A stretch of 64,000 nucleotides of DNA from Lates calcarifer. Taxonomy: Eukaryota; Chordata; Actinopteri; Centropomidae. Location of the stretch: contig NC_066848.1 of NCBI RefSeq assembly GCF_001640805.2, forward strand, positions 24,205,512 through 24,269,511. Reading direction: 5' to 3'. The translations under genes and the position numbers were made by a program. Shown in pieces: positions 1-11,430 of this stretch. The notes under the pieces are model-generated. The model was not told where the DNA came from, made no database searches, and was given only the letters and a program-made list of their open reading frames with translations. Each line of letters opens with the position of its first letter. Positions within the stretch are counted from its first letter, which is position 1.

Positions 1-1902
1 GTCCTCTGACCTTCTCCTTTCTCTTTCACCTTTTTAGCATAGTCACCTGTCCTCTGTCTTCTCATCATCTTGCATCATTTCCCCTCTCCTTTCTTACATG
101 ATATCTTTCCTCTTCTTTTTATGGAACAGACACAGCCTGAGTTTTTAAACCCAGTCTCTTCACCAAAAGGTTCTTGATGGGCAGTGTATAAAAACTTCCA
201 CTGACAAACACACAAGTGACCTCTAGTAGAGAACTGTGCATGTGAGCAATGTGTGCAATGAGAGACCTGAATTCCAGAAATGCTTGAAATACGATCCTTT
301 TACCTCACAGAAGGAGACTGATTTTCATGTTTCACGTTCGGAGGACTGGTACCATTGTTAATGGCTAGACTTCTTATTATAGACAGTTATTTTCAGAACT
401 GACTAAAGTGCAAAGAGAAGACCAGAGTCAATGCTGACAAGACTGCTTGCAGCTCGTATCACTTCATGGTTATTATTACTTTTAGAGCTGATTTAGAAAT
501 TGAAGGTTTTTAGGGACAGGTGGTATATTAAAAGAGTTTCAGTTTTGATATATTTTCCATTGGTGTGTGTTCATTGTGGAGTTGCTGACCTGTTTTATCG
601 TTTAATGATCAACAAGCAGAACACTGATGTTGGACAGTTCAGCGGTTCGTACTCACTGGCTTGTCACATAAGGGGCACACTACTTTATGCATTGCACTAG
701 ACATTGGTGCTGGACATAAATCCTGGAATGCACAATGATCAGATGTGAATGTAATTCTTCGGAATTTGTTAAACTTTCCCCTTCCTCATTACCACCACTG
801 TTGTGTCCTTGAGCAAGGCCCTAACCTCAACTGTTCCAGTGGAGCTGCTCGTGGTCAGCAGGTCAGACTGTGGTTGTACTTGGCTGCTTCCAGGTGTAAA
901 TGTTTGCAACTGTGTGAGCATGGTCGGGGAATTCCTGTAAAACAGAGAATGGCTCTCAGTGAAACTTCCCTGAATAAATTAAAGGGTTAAAAAGCATTGT
1001 TAAAAAGCTGTCTCTCTCCACTTAAATATAAACATGTAGTCATTTGTATTTGTCGTGTTCTCCATTATAGGATCCAATGCTGTCAACATGCTTTTGGGTT
1101 TTTGGAAACTGATTAGATGTCATGCTTTCAACATATGAACTGGAGAGATGAGAAATGAAAATGGGAAAAGACAAAACATTATTTAGATAAGTTAGTGCTT
1201 GCATTATTAACACATAAGCAAACACATTCACAGCACCTTCCACACTGTGCATCTGTATCTGAATAATTCAGCAGTAACAGATCCTCTCATCTGAAATGAA
1301 TGAACTTCAAACAGAGTGATATATATATTTTGAAAAGTGTGATCCTGGCTGACTCACACTGCATACTGTGTACTATTACTCTAAATGTTACAGCAAATGT
1401 AGCACACTGATCAGCTGGCTTCCTCTTCTCCATATTTGATGTAGGCCCTCTTCTTATTTTTCATTTATTTTCAGAAAAAACAAAAAAAACAAAAACTTTT
1501 TAAACCTTTTGGTGTGAAGACATGAATCATATATCAGCCCTGCCACTGGAAATGTAAAACCAAGTTTAATAATAATAATAATTTTAATAAATGATTCAAC
1601 TACAACTACCACTGTCTTTCATTGTCCAATCAATGTATATACTACACAAACATTTAACAGGTCGTGTTCTCTACTATGAGTCGCGTCTGACCCTATATCT
1701 GTAATAGGATTGGCTTTGCCATTTCTTGCTAATGTTTGAGAAGCTGTATGCAGATCTAGATGCAAGAAGTGCCAAAGCTCCATTAACAAGATTTGCATAT
1801 AGGCTAAGTGAGGAAGACACAGTTCTGCCCATGAAAATATGGGACAAAATATGTCAGTACATTTTATTTTTCAGTATGGCAAAATCCTGTGTTGTACAGG
1901 AT
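1..1902. other. AT-rich non-coding stretch, no gene seen
   Basis: I see no supported gene. The only open frames are short (66-81 codons) and have no recognisable domains. Simple-sequence content is limited to an A-rich run near 1476-1498 and a short AAT-repeat tract near 1568-1583. No transposon ends were recognised. It reads as intergenic or intronic vertebrate DNA. Confidence 0.6.
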
Positions 1903-2189
1903 GGGTGAGTGTGTGTCTGTGTGTATCCGTGTGGTCTAGGTATTCCTCATTTTTGTGGGAACCTAAATGTGTTTACACAGTCACATTATGGAGACTTGCC
2001 TTCCTTATGGGGACAAAAAGCAACTTCCCAAAATGTAAATGACTAAATTTTAAAGTGCAGTCACGGAGTCATGTTTTCAGATTAGATTTAGGTCAAGGTT
2101 AGGGTAAGAATTAAGGCAAGTAGTGGCAAGTTATGGCTAGAGTTAGGGTAAGTCTCCAGGGTCATGGAGACAAGACTGTGTGTGTATGT
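1903..2189. repeat. Dispersed teleost repeat, TTAGGG-like interior
   Basis: The block starts in a GT-rich stretch (near 1905-1930), passes through CTTATGGGGACAAAAAGCAA at about 2004, then TTTTCAGATTAGATTTAGG near 2073 and several degenerate GGTTAGGGTAAG-like runs. It ends in GTCTCCAGG and a second GT-rich stretch at about 2178. From memory this order matches a common non-autonomous repeat of teleost genomes; the class is uncertain. It is diverged and holds no coding capacity. Confidence 0.65.
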
Positions 2190-4787
2190 GATATGCTCAA
2201 TCAGGGTGGCAGCCAAACAAAGAAAGGTGGACATTAGGTCACTAAAATAAAATATTTTCTCAATAGCTATTGTATAGTGTTAATAATAATGGTAATAATA
2301 GTACTCAATTGAGACTTAGTTTTCATATGGAATACATCAGTGTGCCTGTATCTGTGTAGTGGGTCAGGCAGAGGAGGAGATATAGTGACTTACGACATGT
2401 TAGTAGTGAGATTCAGTATTGTGACAAATGTCAGGCTGATGATGCACTGTATAACAGTGGCTCATCAATGTGTGCTTCAAATGAGAGTCTTGAATAAGCA
2501 TACGCAAACGCACAATTAAAATATTATGATATTATATTATATTATAAGTATTATAATATATGTTTTATTTATCTATAAATAAAGTCTCTTGAAGGCATGA
2601 AATCAAGGTCGGAAGTCGATCATAAATGTCAAAAGCCTCCACTTCTAGCTGGGCCCCTGCAGACCACTTTTATATCCTAACCAATGTCAAAATCAAAACT
2701 ACACACTTGACAAAAAATCAAAGTGTCTGCTATTTTTTTTTATTAAGTATTAAAATATAAAGTCCTCTAGAAGTTTTCCTTTTGAGTAGCAGCACTGTAG
2801 TAGCTCATTCTACATTGATGCAGCACTTCAACAACAGCCTTATAGACATATACCAGAGATCTATAAGGTGAAAGACATCAGCAAAAACACTGACGGAATA
2901 AAAGCATGACCTTTGTTTGCCATCTCCAGTGAGTTGCTGAGATAATATGAAAGTTAATATCAGATCATGCCTAGCTAAAAACACTTACTACGAGTTATAA
3001 CTATTTTCAGAGAGTTTGGGCATCTGCTCACTAATTCCATGATATTGCATTGACTAATACTTAATACTCCAGAACAGGTAGGTAAAAAAAAAAAAAAAAT
3101 TGTGGTAGGAAAATCAGGCTTGTCAGGTGAAGCATATCAGGCAGCAATTTTAAGCTGAAGCTGTCATTTTAAGAATATCTTAGCGGTGACATTTCATTAT
3201 TGTATTAATCATTCAACAAGAAGTAACACTTTGAAAAGCTGACATTCTTCAGTCAATTTAAAGTTACTGGAACAGAGGATGAATAAACTCTCACATATTG
3301 GTGTTTTTTTCGTCATTATTTTCTTTATTTATTTGTCCTCTAGCAAGTTCCAGCACCATGTGATTCATTCTTTGATTTAAAGTCACAATCTATGAAATAC
3401 TTATTGGTTAATAAAGGTTGTGTGACTACATTGTCATGGCAATTGACCCCTGACGAACCCTTAGTTACAGCTTTCCATGCTCCCACAGCACATATGCAGT
3501 GATAAAAGTGTCAGATTTACAACTAAACATTCTTGGTTATGTTTTAAACAATGGGTCCTTGATTTCAGACAAAAGTAGACAAAAGCAGGCCTGTCATGTC
3601 TTGCTGGTGACCATGGGTGATTTAATGCCCAGGCTTTCCCGAGCTTCAGCCCTGGGTTCTTGAATTACAAGGGGCCTAAGGATGTCATAAATACCATGTG
3701 TTGCTTGGTTTTTTGCTGTTGGAGATATTTGTTTACGCCGTTTGGGCGGTTTGGTGTTATGGTGTTATGGTGTTGACACACTATGAGCTGCTCTTGCAAC
3801 CTCTTGATTGCAAAAATAATAATTATTATTGTCAACTACCATAGCAGACATTAAGAGAAATTGAGAGCAGTGCTCGAAAGTGAAAGGCTCAAAAAGAAAA
3901 GGAAAAGTAGTCATGTAAAAGAAATAGAGAATTTAACCAGATTTTTCAAAAAGGCTAAAAACACAAGTGACAGGTGTGTATCCTGCAGCTCAGAAATGTA
4001 TTGATGATAGTGTTTGCAGTATCCTGAAATTTTGTGTAATATGTCATGCATATACATAAACATATACAAAGATAGAAATCAAGTATAAATTAAGTGAATT
4101 CATGCACACTATTTTTGTGGTAAGGTGGTGTTACCAGCTGCACTAACAAAAGTCACTAGATATTTTAGCCACTAGCTACTTAATGCTAATGCTTCTATTC
4201 AAATGAGAGAAATTCAAAAGGGTTTTAATTACTTAATTTATTTGTTACATATATGATACCATGCTAATAAAAGAAAAGAAAAGAAAAGAAAACAAATCTT
4301 CCCATACCAGGACAAAATGAAATAGGTTTAGATGCACATATTGTATATCTGCTTTTCTTTGTATAGGTCCATCAGTGTTGCCGTGTTGAGTAAGAACATA
4401 ATACAGACAGATCTTCAGGAAGGCTGTAGCTAATTTGGTCGAGCCATATTGTGAGCAAATTAAAAAGAAAAGTCTGGGAAGAAATATTTAATCCTAGACT
4501 GATACTTAGGGGTCAAACTGAGTATTAAGTAAGTCCTTGACCAAATCCAGATTCCATGCTGGAGTGGATATATCCTGCACATAGACAGGATCAGTTCAGT
4601 GCTGTCCCTTTTGCATGGTACAATACACAAAACAGGCATGTATATGGTGAATAACTTTTTTTTTTTTTTCATTTAGCAGATAATTGATTATGAATGACTG
4701 ATCTATTCAATTTGATTTTATTGATGTAGTTGTTGCAATATATACAATCTCTGCTTGGCGCTAGATCCAGAGCAAGAGCAAGAACAA
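2190..4787. other. AT-rich non-coding stretch with simple repeats
   Basis: No open frame of interest. It holds an almost pure A/T tract with repeated ATTAT units at 2521-2565, an A16 run at 3084-3099, and an AAAAG pentanucleotide repeat at about 4270-4291. The part around 3560-3720 is less AT-rich and unique-looking but carries no motif I can interpret. Confidence 0.55.
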
Positions 4788-4793
4788 CAGAGA

Positions 4794-4835
<42 letters not shown>
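4788..4835. repeat. (GA)n microsatellite
   Basis: Near-perfect GA dinucleotide repeat of about 48 bases, interrupted once by GATAGA. It is the only reason that long serine/leucine-repeat frames appear on the minus strand here. Confidence 0.95.
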
Positions 4836-4839
<4 letters not shown>

Positions 4840-5091
4840 ACTTGCTAATGAATTCAGTTTTGACTTCGTAACAACTGACACAGTTAGGATCTGTGTGGGA
4901 GACCTGTGTGTGTGTGTACAGAAGGTGAGTGTGTGTCACATGCAGATGTTTCAGATGGCTGTACAGAATATAAGTACACACTTTCATACACACTTTGCAA
5001 ATAAACAGCAGTGTGTGTGTGTGTGCCTGTGTGTCTGTATCAGTGTATGATCACGCACTTATGCTCGACTCCATCCTCCCACCTCCACTCC

Positions 5092-5092
<1 letters not shown>

Positions 5093-5122
<30 letters not shown>
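5093..5122. repeat. (GT)n microsatellite
   Basis: Perfect GT dinucleotide run of about 30 bases, preceded at 5011-5035 by a shorter interrupted GT run. It lies directly before a more complex, CpG-containing block. Confidence 0.95.
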
Positions 5123-5129
5123 TGTACAG

Positions 5130-5420
5130 TGCAGTGAGCGCCTGCTGGTGTGTGCTCCGTGTGCCTTTATGCAAGGCAGGTGAAAGAGGTAAATTGGGCC
5201 GTTCCATCATGCGATGCGGGGAGGCCAGGCTGACATGCTGATCAGGTGTGCATGCATAATGGCCACCAAAAATAAGCTCTGTTTTGAATAATGCCCCCTA
5301 TCCAAAAAAAAGAGAAAGAGTAGAAGAAGAAGAAATGCGGCGGTCTGCTCTTGGTCCGGCTGGGATCTCATCCATCTTAACAATGAATGGAAATCAGAGA
5401 CAGACTGCCACCGACTGGGG
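5130..5420. promoter_or_regulatory. Candidate conserved non-coding element
   Basis: High-complexity, moderately GC-rich DNA between two GT microsatellites, unlike the AT-rich surroundings. It contains an E-box CAGGTG at 5177-5182, an octamer-like ATGCATAAT near 5253-5261, and a GC-rich piece (5336-5432) around an AACAATGAATGG segment that resembles a SOX site. There is no long frame with a domain. Enhancer function is inferred from composition only; alignment to other fishes is needed. Confidence 0.28.
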
Positions 5421-5543
5421 CCTCCGCAGAGCCCACTTACATCTCTTTCTCCCTCTCTTTCCTTCTCTGTCTCTCTATTACACCTTTATGCTTTGACCCT
5501 TTCCTCTCCCTCTTCTCCTCCACTCTTTGACTGTATATATATA

Positions 5544-5564
5544 AGTGTGTGTGTGTGTGTGTGT
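5544..5564. repeat. (GT)n microsatellite
   Basis: Perfect GT run of about 20 bases inside a pyrimidine-rich stretch (5445-5610). Confidence 0.9.
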
Positions 5565-5640
5565 TTTCTCTCTAACTACACTTCCCGTTGTCTCTCACCT
5601 CTCTTCTACAGGGATGTAGTAGATAAAAATGTGTGGGTAA

Positions 5641-6030
5641 ACTACACTATGTGGCCAAAAGTATGTGGACACCCCACAGCTGTAATAACCTGTTGGGAAG
5701 CCCCAGGGCCAAAAATGCTGTTGTGCCCTACTTGCCATCTCTGGCCCTCTGGTCAGTGAGCATGTTCCCATTAAGTAAAGTTCATTATTTGCCCATATCA
5801 CCAAAATGTAGTTGTGAATGCTTATTATCTCAGTATTGTGCGCGTATGGGCCCAGTAGCTTACTTCTGTCCAAGAGCCCACTTGCGGGTCAGTCTATCCA
5901 TGTTTATCATACTTGCTAATGTACTGCTATTGTGTCTACATGCTGGACCTTGCTCTTCTGAGGCCTCTAGTGATCTGTGGCCCTCTTTGTCTCAGACACC
6001 CCTGTCCACATACTTTCACATACTTTCAGC
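5641..6030. mobile_element. Short Tc1/mariner-like non-autonomous element
   Basis: The left end carries ACACTATGTGGCCAAAAGTA followed by TGTGGACACC at 5644-5673. Near 5996-6016 the right end carries ACACCCCTGTCCACATACTT, the inverted complement of part of the left end. This terminal pair is, from memory, typical of small Tc1-like elements that are abundant in teleosts. The interior of about 350 bases has no transposase; the long plus-strand frame across it has no transposase motif. The right arm is degraded by a local duplication of CACATACTTTCA. Confidence 0.65.
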
Positions 6031-6071
6031 TTGGGCTATTTTTATGCTTGGTCCAGACATCTTCTTCTTTT

Positions 6072-6101
6072 AAAAAAAAAAAAAACAGGGGGGGGGGGGG
6101 G
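6072..6101. repeat. A-run followed by G-run
   Basis: About 14 A followed, after CA, by about 14 G. Such paired homopolymers are prone to length error in sequencing and to slippage in the genome. Confidence 0.9.
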
Positions 6102-6439
6102 TCATTATGCTAAATCATGCAATCATAATTTTAGACAGTAGTGTTTTTCTAGCTTTGAGTCGACAATTTAGGAATGTGATTGATGTGCAAAACACGCACG
6201 CTTCATTTTATCTTTGTTTTTCAGGTGCTGAGTTCATAAAACTGTTTCTGTGATTTCTGCCTTTCAAGAGCAACACTGTTGCAACGCTCTTAGCTCATCC
6301 CTTTAACATTTTTTTACTTTATTACATCTGGAAAAGTACAACATTTTGAACCCAAACTGGCCCTTGGTCAGTACAGAGATGAAAATGGAATCAAACAGTC
6401 TGAAGAAGCCTCTGTCCTGCTCCAACGCTGACAATTAGG

Positions 6440-6668
6440 TCTGCAAATATTTTCACTTAACCCACTTATTATTATCTGTATTGATTATTTAATTGGTTTG
6501 GTCTATAACATATCAGAAAAATGACCATCACAATATCCTAGAGCCTTCAGGCGATGTCATCAGATGTTTTGTTTTGTTCGCCTAGTGGTCCAAAAGTCAG
6601 TTAATTGTTAGTTAATCAATTAATTGTCAGTTAGTTAATTGATTATTAATCAAATTAATTGATTATAT
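6440..6668. mobile_element. Decayed hAT-like percomorph repeat
   Basis: The interior order is diagnostic from memory: TTGGTCTATAACATATCAGA (about 6499), ATGACCATCACAATATCC (about 6521), GATGTCATCAGATGTTTTG (about 6553), then GGTCCAAAAGTCAG (about 6587). It ends in a dense run of TTAATTGA/ATTAATC units at 6600-6666. These match a very common percomorph family whose ends are built of ATTAATCGATTA-type units. It has no coding capacity and is diverged. The hAT assignment is less certain than the family match. Confidence 0.7.
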
Positions 6669-6792
6669 AAAAAAAAAATCCTTGTTTTCCTTATCTTGGT
6701 GTAGGAGAACTTGACTGCATACAGTTTCCCCACAGCTTCACAGCTTTTTTTTTTCTTTTGAATGAATAAACTGCTGCGTTTATTAATGGCTG

Positions 6793-6895
6793 CAGTCACC
6801 AGGGGATGATTGGTCCTGTCTGTGGTCACATTTAGGTAACAAAAGTGCTTTGGTTAAGGTTAGGGAAAGGAGGACTAAGGTCATATGACTTACCT
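6793..6895. repeat. Short teleost dispersed repeat fragment
   Basis: Contains TTTAGGTAACAAAAGTGCTT and GGTTAAGGTTAGGGAAAGGA, a combination shared in degenerate form with 16970-17075 (opposite orientation) and 30342-30490. It resembles a dispersed teleost family with TTAGG-like units. Class unknown. Confidence 0.45.
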
Positions 6896-7533
6896 TCCAA
6901 TGCATATTTTCTCACTTTCTGTATCTAAACATGCAGTTTTTCTTAATCCCCTTGCTGTCTCCACCTCCCTAATTTGTCTCTACTCTCTCTCCTGGGTAAA
7001 GAAACGAGCTAGCAATATAAGTGTTATTCATGGCTTGGACAGAGGGTGAGTTTTATTGCAGGTAGATAAAAAGATATTGTCCTTCTGCTGCCATCTACAT
7101 GCACTATGTACACTGTCGTTAAGCTGTGATGTGCTTCTCTGCAGCAAATAGAGGTGCAATTAAGATACTGCAACAGTGTCGCTTTAGCGTGAAGAAAAAG
7201 AGTAAAATATAAGTAGTGTACTTTACGTAGTACAGTTTGAATGGCCTGTATGCAGTGGTTGTGTGAGTATGTGTAGACCTATGCAGTATATCAGTTTAGT
7301 GTTAATAAAAACACAGGCATGCATTGTATTGTTTATAGGTTTCAATGTAGCATTTCATGATGATGTTTCAGTGTTTGAATCAGAGCATTGTTTTTTGCTT
7401 TTTCACACCCAACTCCTCACATACAAAAAGCTAAACAAAGCAAGTGCTTCACATTCTGTAGCAAATTTTAGATCTTAGTAATTAATTATATAATACATTT
7501 TAAAATCTTTATTACATATATTAGTTATATATA
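6896..7533. other. AT-rich non-coding stretch, nothing recognised
   Basis: No supported gene or repeat family was found. Only short frames without domains are present. Confidence 0.55.
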
Positions 7534-7628
7534 GTACCCCACCTCTCGTCCACTGTCAGCTGTGATTGGCTCCAACCCCCCGCAACCCTCAAAGGATGAA
7601 CATTACAGATAATGGATGGACGGATGGC
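7534..7628 (+). mobile_element. 3' tail of a teleost retroposon (LINE/SINE)
   Basis: The sequence runs CCCCACCTCTCGTCCACTGT, CAGCTGTGATTGGCTCCAAC, CCCCCGCAACCCTC, then CAGATAATGGATGGACGGATGG. This order matches, from memory, the widely dispersed 3' tail of fish retroposons, which ends in ATGGATGG units. Only the tail is present; no reverse transcriptase is nearby. Family name not assigned. Confidence 0.7.
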
Positions 7629-7889
7629 CCAAGAGTACAGGCATGAAATTTAAATCAGATCCAAAATGGACCTGCATCAGACCTGTATAAATGAAATTTC
7701 AAAACAAACAAACTGAAAAAAATGGGCCACAAAGTAGACAGTTATTAGTCCACTTAAAGGGAGGACTTAATCAATCTTGTTTAAACCATGTATTTTGGTA
7801 TTTTAAAACATAAGGATATAAGTACAATTGTTGGAATCTTTTTGTCAATAAAGAGTAGTGAGCTCTAAACACCAACAGGTTTAATGGCG

Positions 7890-8240
7890 ACTGAAAAAAT
7901 AATAGTAGAAGACAGTAGAGGAAGAAGGAGGGAAAGAGATGATAGTGGTATCAAGAGAAGCAATGGGCGGGCAGAAAGTCAAAGAATGAAAAGAGGTTAC
8001 CAAGGGCAATGGTGGAGAGGAGAAAAGAGGAAAAAAGAAAACAAAGGGGCGCTAAAGCAAGTGAAAGTGGAAGAAAGGCAGATAAATAAAGAAAGAACCA
8101 AACGAGAAGCAAGGACAATGGTTGGGAGGGGAGGAGGAGGAGGAGGAGGGATGGGAGATGGAGTGGTAAAGGATGGAGTGTGGATAGAGAGCGAAGGGGA
8201 GGACAGGAGGGAGGAGGAGGAGAAGAAGGAGGTGGGGGCG
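7890..8240. repeat. Long purine-rich tract (plus strand)
   Basis: About 350 bases are overwhelmingly A and G on the plus strand, with GAGGAGGAGG runs at 8131-8150 and 8206-8232. The tract gives an apparent 135-codon frame rich in Arg, Glu, Lys and Gly that I read as compositional, not as a gene. Such tracts can form triplex DNA and are common in fish introns. Confidence 0.75.
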
Positions 8241-8299
8241 GCAGTGGCAGGGCGTGTTTCTATGTGTAAGCGTTTCCTTCAGCTGGGGTGATTGAGCAC

Positions 8300-8480
8300 C
8301 TCTGCCCTGAACTCTGGGTAATGAGCGAAGAGAAAAGGGAAAACTTCTGCCCTGGAAACTTCCCAAATTATTTAGAGGCTCATGGTGGCGGGAAAAAATT
8401 ACAATATGCAGAATCCACCTTCTCGAGACCGGATGAAAAATAATGAAATTCTTTGTGACAGCCCTTCCAACCTCTAGCTG
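8300..8480. promoter_or_regulatory. Candidate conserved non-coding element
   Basis: A high-complexity block directly after the purine tract. It includes CATGGTGGCGGGAAAAAATT (8380-8399; GGCGGGAAAA resembles an E2F site), CTCGAGACCGGATG near 8423, and AAAAATAATGAAATTC near 8436. The block has several CpGs and no simple repeat. Enhancer status is inferred from texture alone. Confidence 0.28.
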
Positions 8481-8559
8481 TATAATGATTTTTTTTGTCC
8501 CCCTCCCCTCCACCCACCGCCCCCCTCCCCTTACATCCTCCATCCTGGCTGGATCGCTC

Positions 8560-11149
8560 TCTCGCTCCCTGAGCCTGTAGTATCCTGGTACATCTGTTTT
8601 GCATGAGATGCATAAAATGACAGGACTTAGACAGCCACTGCATCTAGTGACAAAGATTACTGTCAACCACCTTCGCCAGTTAATACATCATTGCCACTGG
8701 TCCGTTCCCTGCCTCTGTCTCCTAGCGACAGCCTATCCCTCGGCGAAGCCTGGGCCATGTGATGAAACCCCCCCTCCAGCACACCTCCCTCTACTACTCT
8801 TCAGCTTACCTTTTACATTAAAAAGAAAAAAAAAAGAAAGAGGAAGAATAAGAGGAGCTGCTATTTTCAACTTTACATTTTTATTGTATTAACATAAAAT
8901 ATTGGTGGGAGCACAGCATCGGCGTTCATATCTCAGGAATTTGATTCTGCTGGTGATTATGCTGTGTTTAGACTTGTTAATCTGCAGCTGCATGAGAGAG
9001 AAGAAAGTGGGGGCAGAGGTGGGGGAGAGAATAATATTTGCTTTTGGATATTAGTTTTTTCCCCCTATTAGATACAGGACATAGAAACTTTTAATGGTCT
9101 AAGCAAGCAGGGTGGGAAGGTAGAACATGTGTGGGGGATAAATCATCTTAACATGCAAATGCTACACAGTGTTATCTGATGGTTCGCTGGTTAAAAACTC
9201 TTGTTTTGGTTTGTTTGGCTTGATGAGGCCCTTACAGGTGTTCTCTTGGATTCTGTTTTTGAAAATGAATACTGTGTTTCCTAAACAGACACATGGATGA
9301 CACAGACACAGACGGTGCACAAGAGGCCTAAGATGTGGCTTTTATTGTGGCTGTATACAGTAAGTACACTTGGCTTCAGAGGTAGGGAAGCACAATGAAG
9401 TCAGGTTCCTCAACCCCCAGGAAAAAATCCTGCTTTCATACATTACCATACATTCATGCATTTCTATATGTCTAGCAAATGACAAATGTTATGACTATAC
9501 TGGTTAATTCGCTTTTTATATAGAAAATAAAATGTGCTATTGATGCACTAACAGAAATGTTTAATCTTCTTGACAGTGAGCCTTTTCGACAAATAACTAA
9601 AATATTAGTTTTTCCATCAAACTAACTTTGACATTGAAGTTCAATTCTGGCATAATTTTCTGTGACTATTAACTGTAAATGAAAATACTGATTAAGTAGA
9701 GGCAGCAGTGCCTGCTGATTTCTTCTCAGACTGAATATGGTCCCAACAACCTCCATCCATAAGGTGGGGCAGATGTGTGTTGCCCCCCCCCAAAAAAAAT
9801 GGAAAAAAGGACTGCTGCTTATTATAAAAGTATTAGTATAAAAGCTGTGAGCTCACAGACAAAATTGAAGGCAGTGTTTCAACATTTTGATCAACTCACC
9901 ATCTTTCTCATTTAGTTTTTTGTTGTTTTATTTTTACTTCACTGTAAACTGACACAGTCAATAGATTAAAAAAAAAAAAAAAAACAGGATTTTCAAAAGT
10001 GAAGGTGACACCAACCCCAGTGGGAACTAATACCTTTGTTGCAACCCTCTGATAAACACTTCTGACATTACTGGTTTAATATTTTGTAATCTGGAATATT
10101 TTCATGCCAATAGTTTAACGGTTCTAAGAAACATAGTTAAATGTAAAATAGCTTTACTTAGAATTTCATTTTAAATCTCTCACTAGAAAACATTTACACC
10201 AACTTCTTCCCAGAGATGTCCAGTGCACTGCTGACCAGTTCTACAGCACCTATTTACAGATCGCAAAGTCCTGTACAACAACACAACACAGACCAAGACA
10301 TATAGGTTGTCAAGCAGACTCACGACTCACAACTATGCTAACAGCTCTCTGATACAGTCTTGAACATAAGAGCTACAGTGTTGTAGTTGCTATTAAAGTC
10401 ACATTAGTACAAGTGGGAGAAATAACCCTGTCCTGCTGGTACTACAGGTTATCTAAGGTTAGAATTATCATCTCAGCAGGATACACTTTATTAAACTTGG
10501 CTGGATTGGGTGGCAGATACATGAGCCACAGTTTTCATTCATACATGTGTTGGTACTTATTTCATTTGATCTGGTGGAAAATTGGATCATATGCTACAGA
10601 GCAAATGATTGGCTGTTGGTTGCTGTATTGTGTAAAGGATTTCTCAATGTAAAATCTGGAATTTTGGAGGTATTTTGGTTTCTCTATCATGAACTATTGC
10701 ACTTCCTACCTGCCACACATCTATCATAATTATCTATCACTTCTGTATGTTTATTTTGGATGCAATTTATGACAAAAAACATCAGCCTTGCTGGAGGTAT
10801 GACCTCAAGTCCTTTCTAGTTCAAATCAAATTTTGTCACTTACCTGACTTATCAAATCGACCAACCTGTAATTACAGAACTGTAAGCACACACAAATACT
10901 GATCCCTGCTGTGTGATGCTTATAAAATGATGGAACAAGACAGCAAACAAGAGCGTAGCCTTCTATTTTACTCTGTCTTGTTCATATTCCTTTGTCTTAA
11001 ATTCCTCTGTTCTCATTCGCTTTGGATCTTGTTGTTCTTAGTGAATCCCAATGCTTTTCTCTCGTCTTAATTTCTACCATTTCCGTCTCTCATCCCTCAC
11101 GTTTTCATCCCCTCCTCCCACCCTCCTCGCTTACACTGACATTGTAATG
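8560..11149. other. Non-coding stretch, mostly AT-rich
   Basis: Holds a unique-looking piece at 8580-8770, an A17-type run near 9968-9984, and a short C-run/A-run at about 9783-9799. Open frames here are below 100 codons without recognisable features. I see no transposon ends. Confidence 0.5.
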
Positions 11150-11430
11150 TTACTGCACATGACTTTATCTCGCCTGAAAAGGTGAAGCCATGAATGATCT
11201 CTCCAATTTAAAAGCACTCAACCCTCACGCCGCCTGAAATGAATATTTTGCATATATTCATGCAACAATGATTCAATTTGAGGATATTATTTGCAAACAG
11301 TGGCTGAATTCTTTGCAGCATTAATAACAGAGAGGCAAGCTGATATCACCAGGATGAAAAATGTATTTATTCTGACATGTTTAGAATGAACCGACGCGAT
11401 TAATTAAAAAGTAAACAATAAAGACTCTTT
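11150..11430. promoter_or_regulatory. Candidate enhancer with POU, SOX, FOX and homeodomain motifs
   Basis: A unique block dense in developmental factor motifs: an octamer-like TATTTTGCATATATTCATGC (near 11243-11262), the SOX-like CAACAATG at 11263-11270, TTATTTGCAAA near 11287, the homeodomain-like ATTAATTAAAA near 11399, and the forkhead/SOX-like GTAAACAATAAAG near 11411. Two copies of CGCCTGAAA occur at 11171 and 11230. The clustering exceeds that of neighbouring DNA to the eye. Function is inferred. Confidence 0.35.

Noticed and set aside
5612..5636. Micro-exon with strong acceptor (TCTTCTACAG) and GTAAAC donor
   Set aside because: The acceptor lies in a long pyrimidine stretch where such sites arise by chance, the 25-base exon has a stop (TAG) in it, and the Tc1-like element begins at once.
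5633..6073. 146-codon plus-strand frame
   Set aside because: It spans the small Tc1-like element from end to end, including its terminal repeat; no transposase motifs.
7884..8291. 135-codon plus-strand frame rich in Arg, Glu, Lys and Gly
   Set aside because: Produced by the purine tract; residue use follows base composition, no domain, and the opposite strand is also open.
8052..8666. 204-codon minus-strand frame, the longest in the window
   Set aside because: Most of it is the complement of the purine tract (Ser/Pro/Leu/Phe-rich) extended through unique DNA; no recognisable domain or start context.
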